The notes under the pieces: generated by a model
Told to the model about the DNA's origin: nothing
The model's input: only the letters and a program-made list of their open reading frames with translations
Database searches by the model: none
Part shown: piece by piece, positions 1 through 9,658 of the stretch
Position numbering within the stretch: position 1 is the first letter of the stretch
How the letters are laid out: every line of letters starts with the position of its first letter
NCBI RefSeq assembly: GCF_023534745.1
Contig: NZ_JAMHJQ010000005.1
Location: 542,264 to 606,263 of the forward strand
Length of the DNA stretch: 64,000 nt
Direction: 5' to 3'
From: Streptomyces sp. 35G-GA-8
GTDB taxonomy: Bacteria > Actinomycetota > Actinomycetes > Streptomycetales > Streptomycetaceae
Program-made: the position numbers and the translations under genes

Positions 1-999
1 AACGCGTACAAGGTCTTCGTCCCCGCCAAGCGCACCAACGCGCGCGGCACCACCTGGGGCAATGGCGCGCCGCAGGGCCAGTCCCTGCCGCTCGACCAGT
101 TCTATGTCGTCAAGCCGGGCGCGACGGCCGCGACGATCAATCAGGCGCTCGCCCAGGGGCTCAACCTGCTCTTCACCCCCGGCATCTACCACGTCGACCA
201 GCCGATCAACGTGAACCGCGCCAACACCGTCGTGCTGGGGCTCGGGCTCGCCACGATCATCCCGGACAACGGGGTGACCGCCATGAAGGTCGCCGATGTG
301 GACGGGGTGAAGCTGGCCGGCTTCCTGATCGACGCCGGTCCGGTGAACTCGCCCACCCTTCTGGAGGTCGGCCCCCAGGGCGCGGGCGCGGACCACTCCG
401 CCAATCCGACCACGGTCCAGGACGTGTTCATCAGGATCGGCGGCGCCGGCCCCGGCAAGGCCACCACCAGCATGGTGATCAACAGCGATGACACGATCAT
501 CGACCACACCTGGGTCTGGCGCGCCGACCATGGCGCGGGCGTGGGCTGGGAGACCAATCGCGCGGATTACGGCATCCGCGTCAACGGTGACGATGTGCTG
601 GCCACGGGGCTCTTCGTCGAGCACTTCAACAAGTACGACGTGGAGTGGTACGGCGAGAACGGCAGGACGATCTTCTTCCAGAACGAGAAGGCGTACGACG
701 CCCCCGACCAGGCCGCCATCCAGAACGGCGCCATCAAGGGCTACGCGGCCTACAAGGTCGCCGACACCGTCAACAACCATGAGGGCTGGGGTCTGGGCAG
801 CTACTGCAACTACACCTCGGACTCGACCATCCGCCAGGACCACGGCTTCCAGGCGCCGGTCAAACCGGGAGTGAGGTTCCACGATCTCCTGGTCGTCTCC
901 CTGGGCGGCATGGGCCAGTACAACCATGTGATCAACAGCATCGGGTCACCCACCTCGGGCACCTCGACGATTCCGTCGACAGTGACCTCGTTCCCGTAG
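1..999 (+). CDS. Secreted parallel beta-helix protein, C-terminal part (5' end outside window)
   Basis: The reading frame is open from the first base to a TAG at 997-999, so about 332 C-terminal residues are present and the start lies upstream. The visible part has repeated short beta-strand rungs (for example NTVVLGLGLATIIP and DGVKLAGFLIDAG) followed by Asn/Asp-rich turns, typical of right-handed parallel beta-helix carbohydrate-active enzymes such as GH55 or pectate-lyase-like proteins. Streptomyces homologues are large secreted proteins, often with discoidin domains. I cannot assign a CAZy family or substrate from this fragment. The chitosanase and cellulases elsewhere in the window make a polysaccharide substrate plausible, but that is inference. 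Confidence 0.7.
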   Translation, partial: NAYKVFVPAKRTNARGTTWGNGAPQGQSLPLDQFYVVKPGATAATINQALAQGLNLLFTPGIYHVDQPINVNRANTVVLGLGLATIIPDNGVTAMKVADVDGVKLAGFLIDAGPVNSPTLLEVGPQGAGADHSANPTTVQDVFIRIGGAGPGKATTSMVINSDDTIIDHTWVWRADHGAGVGWETNRADYGIRVNGDDVLATGLFVEHFNKYDVEWYGENGRTIFFQNEKAYDAPDQAAIQNGAIKGYAAYKVADTVNNHEGWGLGSYCNYTSDSTIRQDHGFQAPVKPGVRFHDLLVVSLGGMGQYNHVINSIGSPTSGTSTIPSTVTSFP

Positions 1000-1053
1000 C
1001 AGGTCCCACAGCGGGTCCCACAGCTGGGACGCGTACGCGGGCGTACGCGTCAA

Positions 1054-1084
1054 GGGGCCCGGCCTCGCACCGAGGCCGGGCCCC
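1054..1084 (+). terminator. Strong hairpin terminator after the beta-helix gene
   Basis: Two perfect 14-base arms (1054-1067 and 1071-1084) are separated by a 3-base loop, 54 bases after the stop codon. There is no long T tract, as is usual in Streptomyces. The convergent small gene ends at 1126, so it may act in both directions. Confidence 0.8.
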
Positions 1085-1125
1085 GCTCCTCCCCCGCCGT
1101 ACAGCCCGTCAGCCGCCCGGCTCCG

Positions 1126-1272
1126 TCAGCGCCTTCCGCGCAGCCGGCTCAGCAGCTGACGCGCCTGCGCACGCTTCCTCGGATCGGCGGAGGCGCTGCG
1201 TATCTGATCCGTCACTCGGCGCCCCTGCGGACTGCCTGCGAACCGCTTGATCCGCTCGATGATTCCGGGCAT
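1126..1272 (-). CDS. Small basic protein of 48 residues, function unknown
   Basis: The start is the ATG at 1272-1270, with GGAG five bases upstream on the minus strand. The product begins MPGIIERIKRF and is very rich in Arg and Lys (about one third), with two predicted helices and no membrane segment. The open frame continues upstream to 2316, but that stretch has poor codon use and overlaps the NUDIX gene antisense, so only the last 48 codons are called. A charged helical peptide of this type could bind nucleic acid or membrane; nothing shows which. I do not recognise a named family. Confidence 0.55.
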   Translation of the reverse strand: MPGIIERIKRFAGSPQGRRVTDQIRSASADPRKRAQARQLLSRLRGRR

Positions 1273-1634
1273 GTCGTCTCCATGTCGTCTGCCGCGGTCC
1301 GGGACCGGGGCGGGCGGGCTTTTCTCGCGCCTACCCCCTGACGGACCATCGACGCCCCATTCCCTTCCTCGCGTGCGGTCCGTTACACGACCGGCGAACC
1401 CGTGCCGTGGACCGACCGGACGCGGCACCCTCGTCCGGCGCAATGGTTCATACGATCGGCCCGGCGTGACGCACCGTAGAGCTGCGGTCTCCCGTGACGC
1501 GCCCGATGATGCGCCGCGGGCTCCACCGCCCACGGGCCCGGCAACGGACGTCGGCATCGAAGATATGAGCCGAACCCGCACAAACAACTGATATCCAGAA
1601 TGCACCGTTATGCCACTGTGCCCAGACTGACGGC
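1273..1634. other. Intergenic region between divergent genes, no gene seen
   Basis: These 362 bases separate the small minus-strand gene from the NUDIX gene. Short open frames here lack ribosome sites and GC3 bias. The region presumably holds both promoters; a less GC-rich patch at about 1580-1615 is the likeliest place, but no confident -35/-10 pair was found. Confidence 0.4.
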
Positions 1635-2129
1635 ATGTCGGGCAAACAGAGCGCGGGGCTCCTCGTGTACCGGGTGAAGGACACCGGTGCCGAGGTGCTT
1701 CTCGGGCACATGGGCGGGCCGTTCTGGTCCGGCCGCGATGCCGCCGCCTGGTCGATCCCGAAAGGTGAGCAGAGACCGGACGAGCGGCCGCAGGACGCCG
1801 CGCGCCGGGAGTTCCAGGAGGAGCTGGGTCTGCCACCGCCCGACGGACCGTGGATCGCGCTCGGCGAGGCCCGGCAACGGAGTGGCAAGACGGTGACGGT
1901 CTGGGCCGTAGAGGGGGATCTCGACCCCGCCCTCGCCGCGCCCGGCACTTTCCGCATGGAGTGGCCGAGAGGATCGGGTGTCCTGCGCGAATTCCCCGAG
2001 CTGGACCGTGTCGCCTGGTTCTCCCTGGAGAACGCCGTGGAGCCACTGGTGATGGGACAGCGGGTCTTCCTCGACCGGCTGAGCGAGTGCATAGGTGACG
2101 GCCGCAGGCCGTCCCCGTCCCGCCGCTGA
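1635..2129 (+). CDS. NUDIX hydrolase
   Basis: A 164-residue protein with a perfect Nudix box at residues 44-66 (G-x5-E-x7-REUxEExGU; metal-ligand glutamates at 59, 62 and 63). NUDIX enzymes hydrolyse nucleoside diphosphates linked to another group. The preceding motif SAGLLVYRV and the following WSIPKGE match the small diadenosine-polyphosphate or sugar-nucleotide type hydrolases common in actinobacteria, but the substrate cannot be read from sequence. The ATG at 1635 has only a weak ribosome site (GACGG), so it may be leaderless. It is a stand-alone gene 68 bases before the chitosanase. Confidence 0.9.
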   Translation: MSGKQSAGLLVYRVKDTGAEVLLGHMGGPFWSGRDAAAWSIPKGEQRPDERPQDAARREFQEELGLPPPDGPWIALGEARQRSGKTVTVWAVEGDLDPALAAPGTFRMEWPRGSGVLREFPELDRVAWFSLENAVEPLVMGQRVFLDRLSECIGDGRRPSPSRR

Positions 2130-2197
2130 CCCCGCCACCCCGGTGCCGCCCAGGCCGCGGCGTCCCGCCCGGTTCATTCAGGAAAGGGATCGTTTCT

Positions 2198-3193
2198 GTG
2201 CCCCGTCGCCCCCATGCCTTCGTAGCCGCCAGTACGGCGCTGCTCGCCGCCGCGGTCATCCCCGCGACCGTGCTCCCCGCCCTGGCCGTACCCACCGAGG
2301 CTCCGCACACTCCCACGTCTCCCGCCCGCGCGTCGCCCGATCCCGCGTACCTCGCCCTGGCGGCCCAGCGTTCCGTACCGTCCTCCTCGCTGCCCTCCGA
2401 ACCTCTCTCCGCGCCACCGCACTCCTCCGCACCGCACTCCTCCGCACCTCACCCGTCCGCACCGCCCCCCTCCGCGCCGCGCTCCGCGCCACCACACCCC
2501 TCCGCGCCTCCCTCCGCCCCGTCGCCGGAACGCCACGACGCGCCGCCGCCCGCGGCCGGGCCGCCCGCCGATAGAGAATCGTTCAGGCAGGACGGCTTCC
2601 CCGAGGACGGACCGGTCACGGCGGCGGCTCTGCTGTCCAGGGCCGGCGGCTGCGACCAGATCTCCAACGGGCTCTACCGGGCCGGCGAAGGCAGCGCGGC
2701 CACGATCCCCGTCTGCGACGCCAAGGGCGCCGTGTTCTGGAACGCCGACATGGACATCGACTGCGACGGCCAGGCCACGGCCCACTGCAACTCCGCGGCG
2801 GACCCCTACTACCAGCCCGCCACCGCCTTCACCCAGGCCGACGGCCGGGCGCTCAATCCGGAGGAGCTGCCGTATATCGTCGTGCCCCTGTCGAGCTCCA
2901 TCTGGAACTACCGCTCGTCGGGCATCCGGGGCGGATCCGTCGCGGCGGTCATCCACCGCGACAAGGTGGAGTACGCCGTCGTCGGCGACACCGGCCCGCC
3001 GGGGATCATCGGGGAGGCGTCGTACGCGACGGCCCGCGCGCTGGGCATCGTGGCCGACCCCTCGGGCGGCGGAGTGGCGTCGGGCGTGACCTACATCGTC
3101 TTCAAGGACTCCGAGATCGCCCGGCTGGACGACCAGGAGGCCATCACGCGGCGGGGCGACGAGCTGGCGAAACAATTCATCATGGACAACTGA
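2198..3193 (+). CDS. Secreted chitosanase, glycoside hydrolase family 75
   Basis: Endo-acting hydrolysis of chitosan outside the cell is the expected role. The start is GTG 2198 with AGGAAAGG at 2180-2187. Residues 1-30 form a signal peptide ending near ALA. Residues 61-125 are a low-complexity linker of Ser, Pro, Ala and His built from near-repeats such as PHSSAP and PHPSAP. The GH75 domain fills residues 145-331, with the family motifs DMDIDCDGQ (184-192) and GDTGPPGIIGEAS (263-275), which carry the Asp and Glu expected for catalysis. Length is typical apart from the long linker. No CsnR or DasR-type box is visible just upstream. Confidence 0.9.
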   Translation: MPRRPHAFVAASTALLAAAVIPATVLPALAVPTEAPHTPTSPARASPDPAYLALAAQRSVPSSSLPSEPLSAPPHSSAPHSSAPHPSAPPPSAPRSAPPHPSAPPSAPSPERHDAPPPAAGPPADRESFRQDGFPEDGPVTAAALLSRAGGCDQISNGLYRAGEGSAATIPVCDAKGAVFWNADMDIDCDGQATAHCNSAADPYYQPATAFTQADGRALNPEELPYIVVPLSSSIWNYRSSGIRGGSVAAVIHRDKVEYAVVGDTGPPGIIGEASYATARALGIVADPSGGGVASGVTYIVFKDSEIARLDDQEAITRRGDELAKQFIMDN

Positions 3194-3214
3194 GCGGAGA
3201 CGGAGCCGGCCCAT

Positions 3215-3252
3215 GCGGCGGGGGCCCCGCCCTCGGGCCGGACCCCCGCCGC
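3215..3252. terminator. Bidirectional terminator between chitosanase and permease
   Basis: Ten-base arms at 3215-3224 and 3243-3252 pair perfectly around an 18-base loop that can itself fold. It sits 22 bases after the chitosanase stop and 33 bases before the end of the convergent permease gene. Confidence 0.75.
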
Positions 3253-3284
3253 ACACACCGCCTCCCGCCGAACGGCGGCGAAGC

Positions 3285-4814
3285 TCAGACGATGCCTTCC
3301 GAGATCTCCGACTGCTCGCGCGCGTTGCCGTACGCCTGCGGGGTGCTGTACGAGCTACGGGCTATGTACCACCACGCGGTCGCCAGGATCAGCACCACGG
3401 CCAGGGCGATCACGGCGTAGTTCATCGAGTCGACCGTCACGGGGTTCGACTGGGGCAGGCAGAACAGGACGGTGACGAAGGCCACCCACACCACGGCGAT
3501 CCAGCCGATCGGCTTGCTCCAGCGCCCCAGGGTCCACGGTCCGGGCTCGAAGCGGTTCTTGGCGCGCAGCTTCAGATAGATGGGGATGGCGTACGCCGGG
3601 GTGATACCGATGACGTTGATGGCGGTCACCGCACCGTACGCCGTCGTGGAGTACAGGGACGGCAGCGCGAGCACACCCGCGACGATGACCGACAGCCAGA
3701 CCGCGGGAACCGGGGTCTGGGTACGGCTGCTGACGCGCCGCCACAGCGCGGAGCCCGGCAGGGCGTTGTCACGGCTGAAGGCGAACACCATCCGGCTGGC
3801 CGCCGCGACCTCCGCGTTGCCGCAGAACAGCTGCGCCACGATCACGAGCAGCAGCAGCGCGGTGGCCCCGCTCGTACCGAGGGCGTCGATCAGGATCTGC
3901 GCGGGCGGCACGCCGGTGGCGCTGTTCTGGGCGCCTTCGTAGTCCTGGATGGCGAAGGTGAGACCGGCCAGCAGGGCGAACCCGGCGATCCAGGAGACCC
4001 AGATGGCCCGGACGATCCCGCGCGCGGCGGTGACCGACGCGTTCGAGGTCTCCTCGGAGAGATGGGCCGAGGCGTCGTAGCCACAGAAGGTGTACTGCGC
4101 GAGCAGCAGCCCGATGGCGGCCACATAGAGCGGGTTCTGCCAGCCGGAATCATTGACGAACTCGGTGAAGACGAACGACGGCGACTGGTGGTGGTCGGGG
4201 ACGATCGCCAGCACGCCGACGATGATGGCGACACCGACCAGATGCCACCACACGCTGATCGAGTTGAGCACGCTGACCAGCCTGACCCCGAACAGGTTCA
4301 GCACGGCGTGCAGCAGCAGGATGCACAGGAAGATGACAAAGGTCCAGCCGGGGCTGGGGGCGAAACCGAACTGGAGATTGAGGAAGGCCCCGGTGAACAG
4401 CGCGGCGCCGTAGTCGATACCCGCGATCGCGCCGAGCAGTCCGAGCAGGTTGAGCCAGCCGGTGTACCAGCCCCACTTACGACCGCCGAGCCGGTCGGCC
4501 ATGTAGTAGAGGGCGCCCGAGGTGGGATACGCGCTCGTGACCTCGGCCAGCGCCATGCCCACGCAGAGCACGAACAGACCGACGCCCGCCCAGCCCCAGA
4601 GCATCACCGCGGGACCGCCGTTGCCCATGCCGAAGCCGTACAGGGTCATGCAGCCGGACAGGATGGAGATGACCGAGAAGCTGATGGCGAAATTGCCGAA
4701 GCCGCCCATGCGGCGGGCGAGGACGGGCTGGTAGCCGAGCTCGCGCAGCCGCTGTTCCTCATCCTTCTGGGGTATGGAGCCGGCCTTCGACCAGGTCGGT
4801 GGTGAAGTGGACAT
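3285..4814 (-). CDS. Amino-acid/polyamine (APC) family permease
   Basis: A 509-residue integral membrane protein with about 12 hydrophobic segments. The N-terminal cytoplasmic stretch ends in LRELGYQPVLARRMGGFGNFAISFSVISI. This, together with GMALAEVTSAYPTSGALYYM in segments 2-3, is characteristic of the GABA/choline/amino-acid permease branch of the APC superfamily. The start at 4814 (MSTSPPTW) has GGAGG eight bases upstream; an in-frame ATG ten codons earlier lacks a ribosome site. The gene is monocistronic, with no metabolic neighbours that reveal its substrate. Transport of GABA or a related amine by cation symport is inference. Confidence 0.9.
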   Translation of the reverse strand: MSTSPPTWSKAGSIPQKDEEQRLRELGYQPVLARRMGGFGNFAISFSVISILSGCMTLYGFGMGNGGPAVMLWGWAGVGLFVLCVGMALAEVTSAYPTSGALYYMADRLGGRKWGWYTGWLNLLGLLGAIAGIDYGAALFTGAFLNLQFGFAPSPGWTFVIFLCILLLHAVLNLFGVRLVSVLNSISVWWHLVGVAIIVGVLAIVPDHHQSPSFVFTEFVNDSGWQNPLYVAAIGLLLAQYTFCGYDASAHLSEETSNASVTAARGIVRAIWVSWIAGFALLAGLTFAIQDYEGAQNSATGVPPAQILIDALGTSGATALLLLVIVAQLFCGNAEVAAASRMVFAFSRDNALPGSALWRRVSSRTQTPVPAVWLSVIVAGVLALPSLYSTTAYGAVTAINVIGITPAYAIPIYLKLRAKNRFEPGPWTLGRWSKPIGWIAVVWVAFVTVLFCLPQSNPVTVDSMNYAVIALAVVLILATAWWYIARSSYSTPQAYGNAREQSEISEGIV

Positions 4815-4910
4815 GGAATGGACCTCCGGTAAGAAACCACACATAGGGGACGGTTACGGGACGTACTGCCGAGGGCGGGGGCAACGAGCGGCACCGCGAA
4901 GGGTGTTCAC

Positions 4911-5918
4911 TCAGCCGGCCGGTCCGTCCCGCGGATCACGGGCAGCCGCGAGACACCGGCTGCGGGCGCGCAGGAACACGTCCTCGGCCTGCGCGGCGTC
5001 GCCGGGGCTGCGCGTACGATACGCCCACGGCACGGAGACGTAGTACGGCCCCAGGGCCTCGAACACCCGGGCCCCCTGCGCGAATTGGAGCGACCCCCAC
5101 AGCGCGTGCGCCAGCTGGTTGAGGTCGAGCAGCGAGGCCTCGGCGAGGACGGCGTGGTCGAACCACAGTTGCTGGGCCCGCAGCGCGTCCCGGGTCGCGT
5201 CCTCCGTGACCCAGTGGAGGTCCAGCGCCTTCTCGTGGCCGTTCTCCCGGCGGTAGCGCTCCACCCGTACGAACAGCGGCATGACATGCAGCGCCGAGCC
5301 CTCGGGGGCCGAAGAGGCTGCCCACTGGACGAAGTTGACCGCTTCCGAGAGTGATCCGTCGGCCCGCCGCGCGTAGACGAACTGGAGCATGCGGTGGTAC
5401 GCCTCGCGGTTGTACGGATCGCGCTTGTCGGCCTCCGCGAGCAGCGCCCAGGGGCCGGGGAAGAGCATGGGCCCCGGCGGCGCCAGCCGGTGTTCCTCCA
5501 GCCGCTGTCTGCCGTCGAGTTGGGACAGGGCCAGCAGACATACCCAGGGCACCGGGTCGTCGGGGGCCTGGCGCGTGGCGTTGCCGCACGCCTCCCACGC
5601 CTGCTGCCACAGCTCCTGTGTGCGGGCATGTCCCTCACGGTGGGCCCGTACGGCGCGCTCCACCAGGACGCGGGTGTGCATCACGAGTGCGGCGACGTTC
5701 CGTGGCTCTTCCGACAGCCACGCCTGTACGGCGTCGGAGCCGGCGGCGACGGCGGCGAGCACCTGGGTGCGCTGGGTCCACAGGGACCAATCGCGCGTCT
5801 CGGCAAGGAGGTTGCGCATCGAGACCCAGCGTCCGGTGCGCAGGTCCTGGACCGCGGCGCGCAGTTCGTTGTCGTGGCCCGCCGGGTGGTAGACGGGTCG
5901 CATGTTGTCGCTCGCCAT
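4911..5918 (-). CDS. Conserved actinobacterial protein with TPR-like helical repeats, function unknown
   Basis: A 335-residue soluble protein, mostly amphipathic helices of 30-40 residues with Ala, Leu, Trp and Arg spacing that resembles tetratricopeptide repeats (for example DDPVPWVCLLALSQLDGR and DPYNREAYHRMLQFVYARR). No signal peptide, membrane segment or catalytic motif is visible. ATG 5918 (MASDNMRPVY) is preferred over the in-frame ATG at 5966 because of a weak AGGAC upstream and the conserved-looking sequence that follows; a start at 5903 is also possible. It stands alone between a permease and a long gap. A protein-interaction role is a guess from fold. Confidence 0.75.
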   Translation of the reverse strand: MASDNMRPVYHPAGHDNELRAAVQDLRTGRWVSMRNLLAETRDWSLWTQRTQVLAAVAAGSDAVQAWLSEEPRNVAALVMHTRVLVERAVRAHREGHARTQELWQQAWEACGNATRQAPDDPVPWVCLLALSQLDGRQRLEEHRLAPPGPMLFPGPWALLAEADKRDPYNREAYHRMLQFVYARRADGSLSEAVNFVQWAASSAPEGSALHVMPLFVRVERYRRENGHEKALDLHWVTEDATRDALRAQQLWFDHAVLAEASLLDLNQLAHALWGSLQFAQGARVFEALGPYYVSVPWAYRTRSPGDAAQAEDVFLRARSRCLAAARDPRDGPAG

Positions 5919-6590
5919 CAGCTGGGTCCTGTCCGCGCGCGCGAGAACGGCCGCCGGGCGAACCACGGTGACGGCCGCTTGGGAAGCCGTGAGGACGGCG
6001 AGGCGGGGGAAGCTAGCACCGGCCCACCGTCCCTGTCCCCGGTGGCCCTGGGACCCGGGGGTGGCGGATGCTCCCCCGACCCGGGGTCACGGAACTCCCG
6101 ATCCGCGGCGGCCGGGAGGAGGGGGCCACCGCGGACCGGCTACAGGACGTACTGAGCCGGGCATGCCCGAAGAGGCGCCTGGCTGAAAATATGTTCGTCA
6201 TAGATCCTCTAGGACGGTGGGGGGTGGAGCGATCCGGCGTCGTCGCAGAAGGCAGGGACCAGCCGTGCCGCAGGTGAGGGAGAACCGAGGAGCACTCTCT
6301 GCCACTGCGGCGATCAGTGTAGGGGTCAGAGTGACATGGCTCGAACACTTTGCTGATCTTTCGCAACTCTCTGTTGATCAAAGCGGATTGGGCCTGTCCA
6401 GGCGACGGCGCCCGGACGATTTCCCGGAGCGCCGGGACGCCCGGCCGCCGCACCCGCACCCGGACGGTCCAGAGAACCCTTGACGCCCGCTCTGACCTGC
6501 ACCACGCTTTCGCTCAGCGATCAGCTCAGCGATCAGTACCCACCGCGATCGACGCCACCCTCGTGCCCCTCCGCGACCGAAGAACGGGAT
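5919..6590. other. Long intergenic region (672 bases) with promoter-like material, no gene seen
   Basis: No open frame here has a good ribosome site with Streptomyces codon bias. A less GC-rich patch runs from about 6185 to 6400 and includes the AT-rich run GAAAATATG near 6185. TTGACG at 6480-6485 is a possible -35 for the kinase operon, but no good -10 follows. The 3' end contains a 12-bp tandem repeat, listed separately. The region likely holds divergent promoters for the minus gene at 5918 and the plus operon at 6591. Confidence 0.4.
6513..6536. repeat. Perfect 12-bp tandem repeat before the kinase operon
   Basis: CTCAGCGATCAG occurs twice head to tail (6513-6524, 6525-6536), 54 bases before the start codon at 6591. 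It lies just where an operator for the operon would be expected. Whether a regulator binds it is unknown. Confidence 0.6.
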
Positions 6591-8075
<1,485 letters not shown>

Positions 8076-8170
8076 ACCACGGGTCCCGCGGCGAAGCCGC
8101 CCGGAAGGAACCGAAGAGAACCGAACCCCGGCCCGGACCTGCGTCCGTCCCGGCCCGGACCTGGAGCACC

Positions 8171-9658
8171 ATGACTGTCACGACCTCGGGCACGCTGCCG
8201 GACGAGACGTACGACGTCGCCGTCATCGGCGCGGGAGTGGTCGGCACGGCCATCGCCCGTGAACTGAGCCGCTACCGGCTGCGGATCGCGCTGGTGGAGG
8301 CGTCCGACGATGTCGGCGACGGTACGTCGAAGGCCAACACGGCCATTCTGCACACCGGCTTCGACGCCGTGCCCGGTTCGCTGGAGTCCCGGCTCGTGCG
8401 CGAGGGACAGCGGCGGCTGGCGGCGTACGCGTCCCGAACGGGCATCCCCGTGGAGCCGGTCGGCGCCCTGCTCGTCGCCTGGGACGAGGAACAACTGGCC
8501 GCGCTGCCCGGGCTGGTGGAGAAGGCCGAGCGCAATGAGTACCGCGAGACACGGATCATCGGCGCGGACGAGCTGTACTCCCGCGAGCCCCACCTCGGCC
8601 CCGGCGCGCTCGGCGCGCTCGAAGTCCCCGGTGAGAGCATCATCTGTCCTTGGACGACCACACTCGCCTACGCCACCCAGGCCGTCAGGGCCGGGGCGGA
8701 CCTGCATCTCAACTGCCCCGTGGAGAACGTCAGCGGCGCGCCCGGCGGCGCGTCACCGCACGAACTGACCACCGGCCGCGGCGTGTTGCGGACGCGGACA
8801 CTGATCAACGCCGCCGGGCTGTACGCCGACGAGATCGACCGGCTGCTCGGCCACGCCGACTTCACCGTGACGCCGAGGCGCGGTCAGCTCATGGTCTTCG
8901 ACAAGTTCGCCCGCGAGCTGGTCCGGCACATCCTGCTGCCGGTGCCGACCGCCCTCGGCAAGGGGGTACTGGTGGCGCCCACGGTGTACGGCAATGTGAT
9001 GCTCGGCCCCACCGCCGAGGACCTGGCCGACAAGACGGCGACGGGATCGACGGCCGAGGGGCTGGACTTCCTGCGCGAGAAGGGCGGACGGATCATGCCG
9101 GAACTGCTCGACGAGGAGGTCACGGCCGTCTACGCCGGGCTGCGCGCCGCGACCGAGGACGACGACTACCGCATCCGCTCCCATCCCGGGCAGCGGTACA
9201 TCACGGTGGGCGGTATCCGCTCCACCGGGCTGACCGCGTCCATGGCGATCGCCGCCCATGTCGTGGAGCTGCTGGCCGACTCCGGCCGGGACCTGGGCGC
9301 GGCGCGGGAGCTCGAACCGGTACGGATGCCGAATATCGGCGAGTCGTCGCCGCGACCGTACCAACGCGCCGAACTGATCGCGGCGGACCCGGAGTACGGC
9401 AGGATCGTCTGCCACTGCGAACGGGTCTCGCGCGGGGAGATCCGTGACGCCCTCGCCAGTACCGTCCCGCCGCGCTCACCGGAGGGGCTGCGGCGCCGTA
9501 CCCGGGCCCGGGGCGGCCGGTGCCAGGGCTTCTACTGCGGCGCCGCGGTGCGCGCCCTGCTCACCCCCGAAACCCCCGGAGTTCCGGGAGCTCCCGACGG
9601 TCGCGGAGCCCCGACCACTCACGACGAACCATCACCGCGGCCGGAGGTCGGTCCATGA
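8171..9658 (+). CDS. FAD-dependent glycerol-3-phosphate dehydrogenase-like protein with C-terminal [2Fe-2S] (BFD) domain
   Basis: A 495-residue flavoprotein. The N-terminal FAD-binding motif VIGAGVVGTAIARELS (about residues 18-33) opens a DAO/GlpA-type domain containing TSKANTAILHTGFDA. The C-terminal bacterioferritin-associated-ferredoxin-like domain has CHC at 414-416 and CQGFYC at 451-456, four cysteines for a [2Fe-2S] cluster. Such proteins oxidise glycerol-3-phosphate (or an analogue) to dihydroxyacetone phosphate and pass electrons through the cluster. ATG 8171 has GGAG four bases upstream. It lies 95 bases after the kinase and overlaps the next gene by ATGA, so translation is coupled. 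Confidence 0.87.
   Translation: MTVTTSGTLPDETYDVAVIGAGVVGTAIARELSRYRLRIALVEASDDVGDGTSKANTAILHTGFDAVPGSLESRLVREGQRRLAAYASRTGIPVEPVGALLVAWDEEQLAALPGLVEKAERNEYRETRIIGADELYSREPHLGPGALGALEVPGESIICPWTTTLAYATQAVRAGADLHLNCPVENVSGAPGGASPHELTTGRGVLRTRTLINAAGLYADEIDRLLGHADFTVTPRRGQLMVFDKFARELVRHILLPVPTALGKGVLVAPTVYGNVMLGPTAEDLADKTATGSTAEGLDFLREKGGRIMPELLDEEVTAVYAGLRAATEDDDYRIRSHPGQRYITVGGIRSTGLTASMAIAAHVVELLADSGRDLGAARELEPVRMPNIGESSPRPYQRAELIAADPEYGRIVCHCERVSRGEIRDALASTVPPRSPEGLRRRTRARGGRCQGFYCGAAVRALLTPETPGVPGAPDGRGAPTTHDEPSPRPEVGP

Noticed and set aside
2130-2197. DasR or CsnR box upstream of the chitosanase
   Set aside because: I searched the short gap by eye and found no TGGTC/GACCA or comparable dyad; any control site may lie inside the NUDIX gene.
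2095-2574. Plus-strand open frame covering the chitosanase 5' end
   Set aside because: It is an Arg-rich shadow of the chitosanase linker in another frame.
3213-4805. Plus-strand open frame of 530 codons across the permease gene
   Set aside because: Highly charged repetitive translation antisense to a convincing membrane protein.
6013-6459. Possible 148-residue minus-strand gene in the 5.9-6.6 kb gap
   Set aside because: No ribosome site, poor codon bias and no recognisable motif.
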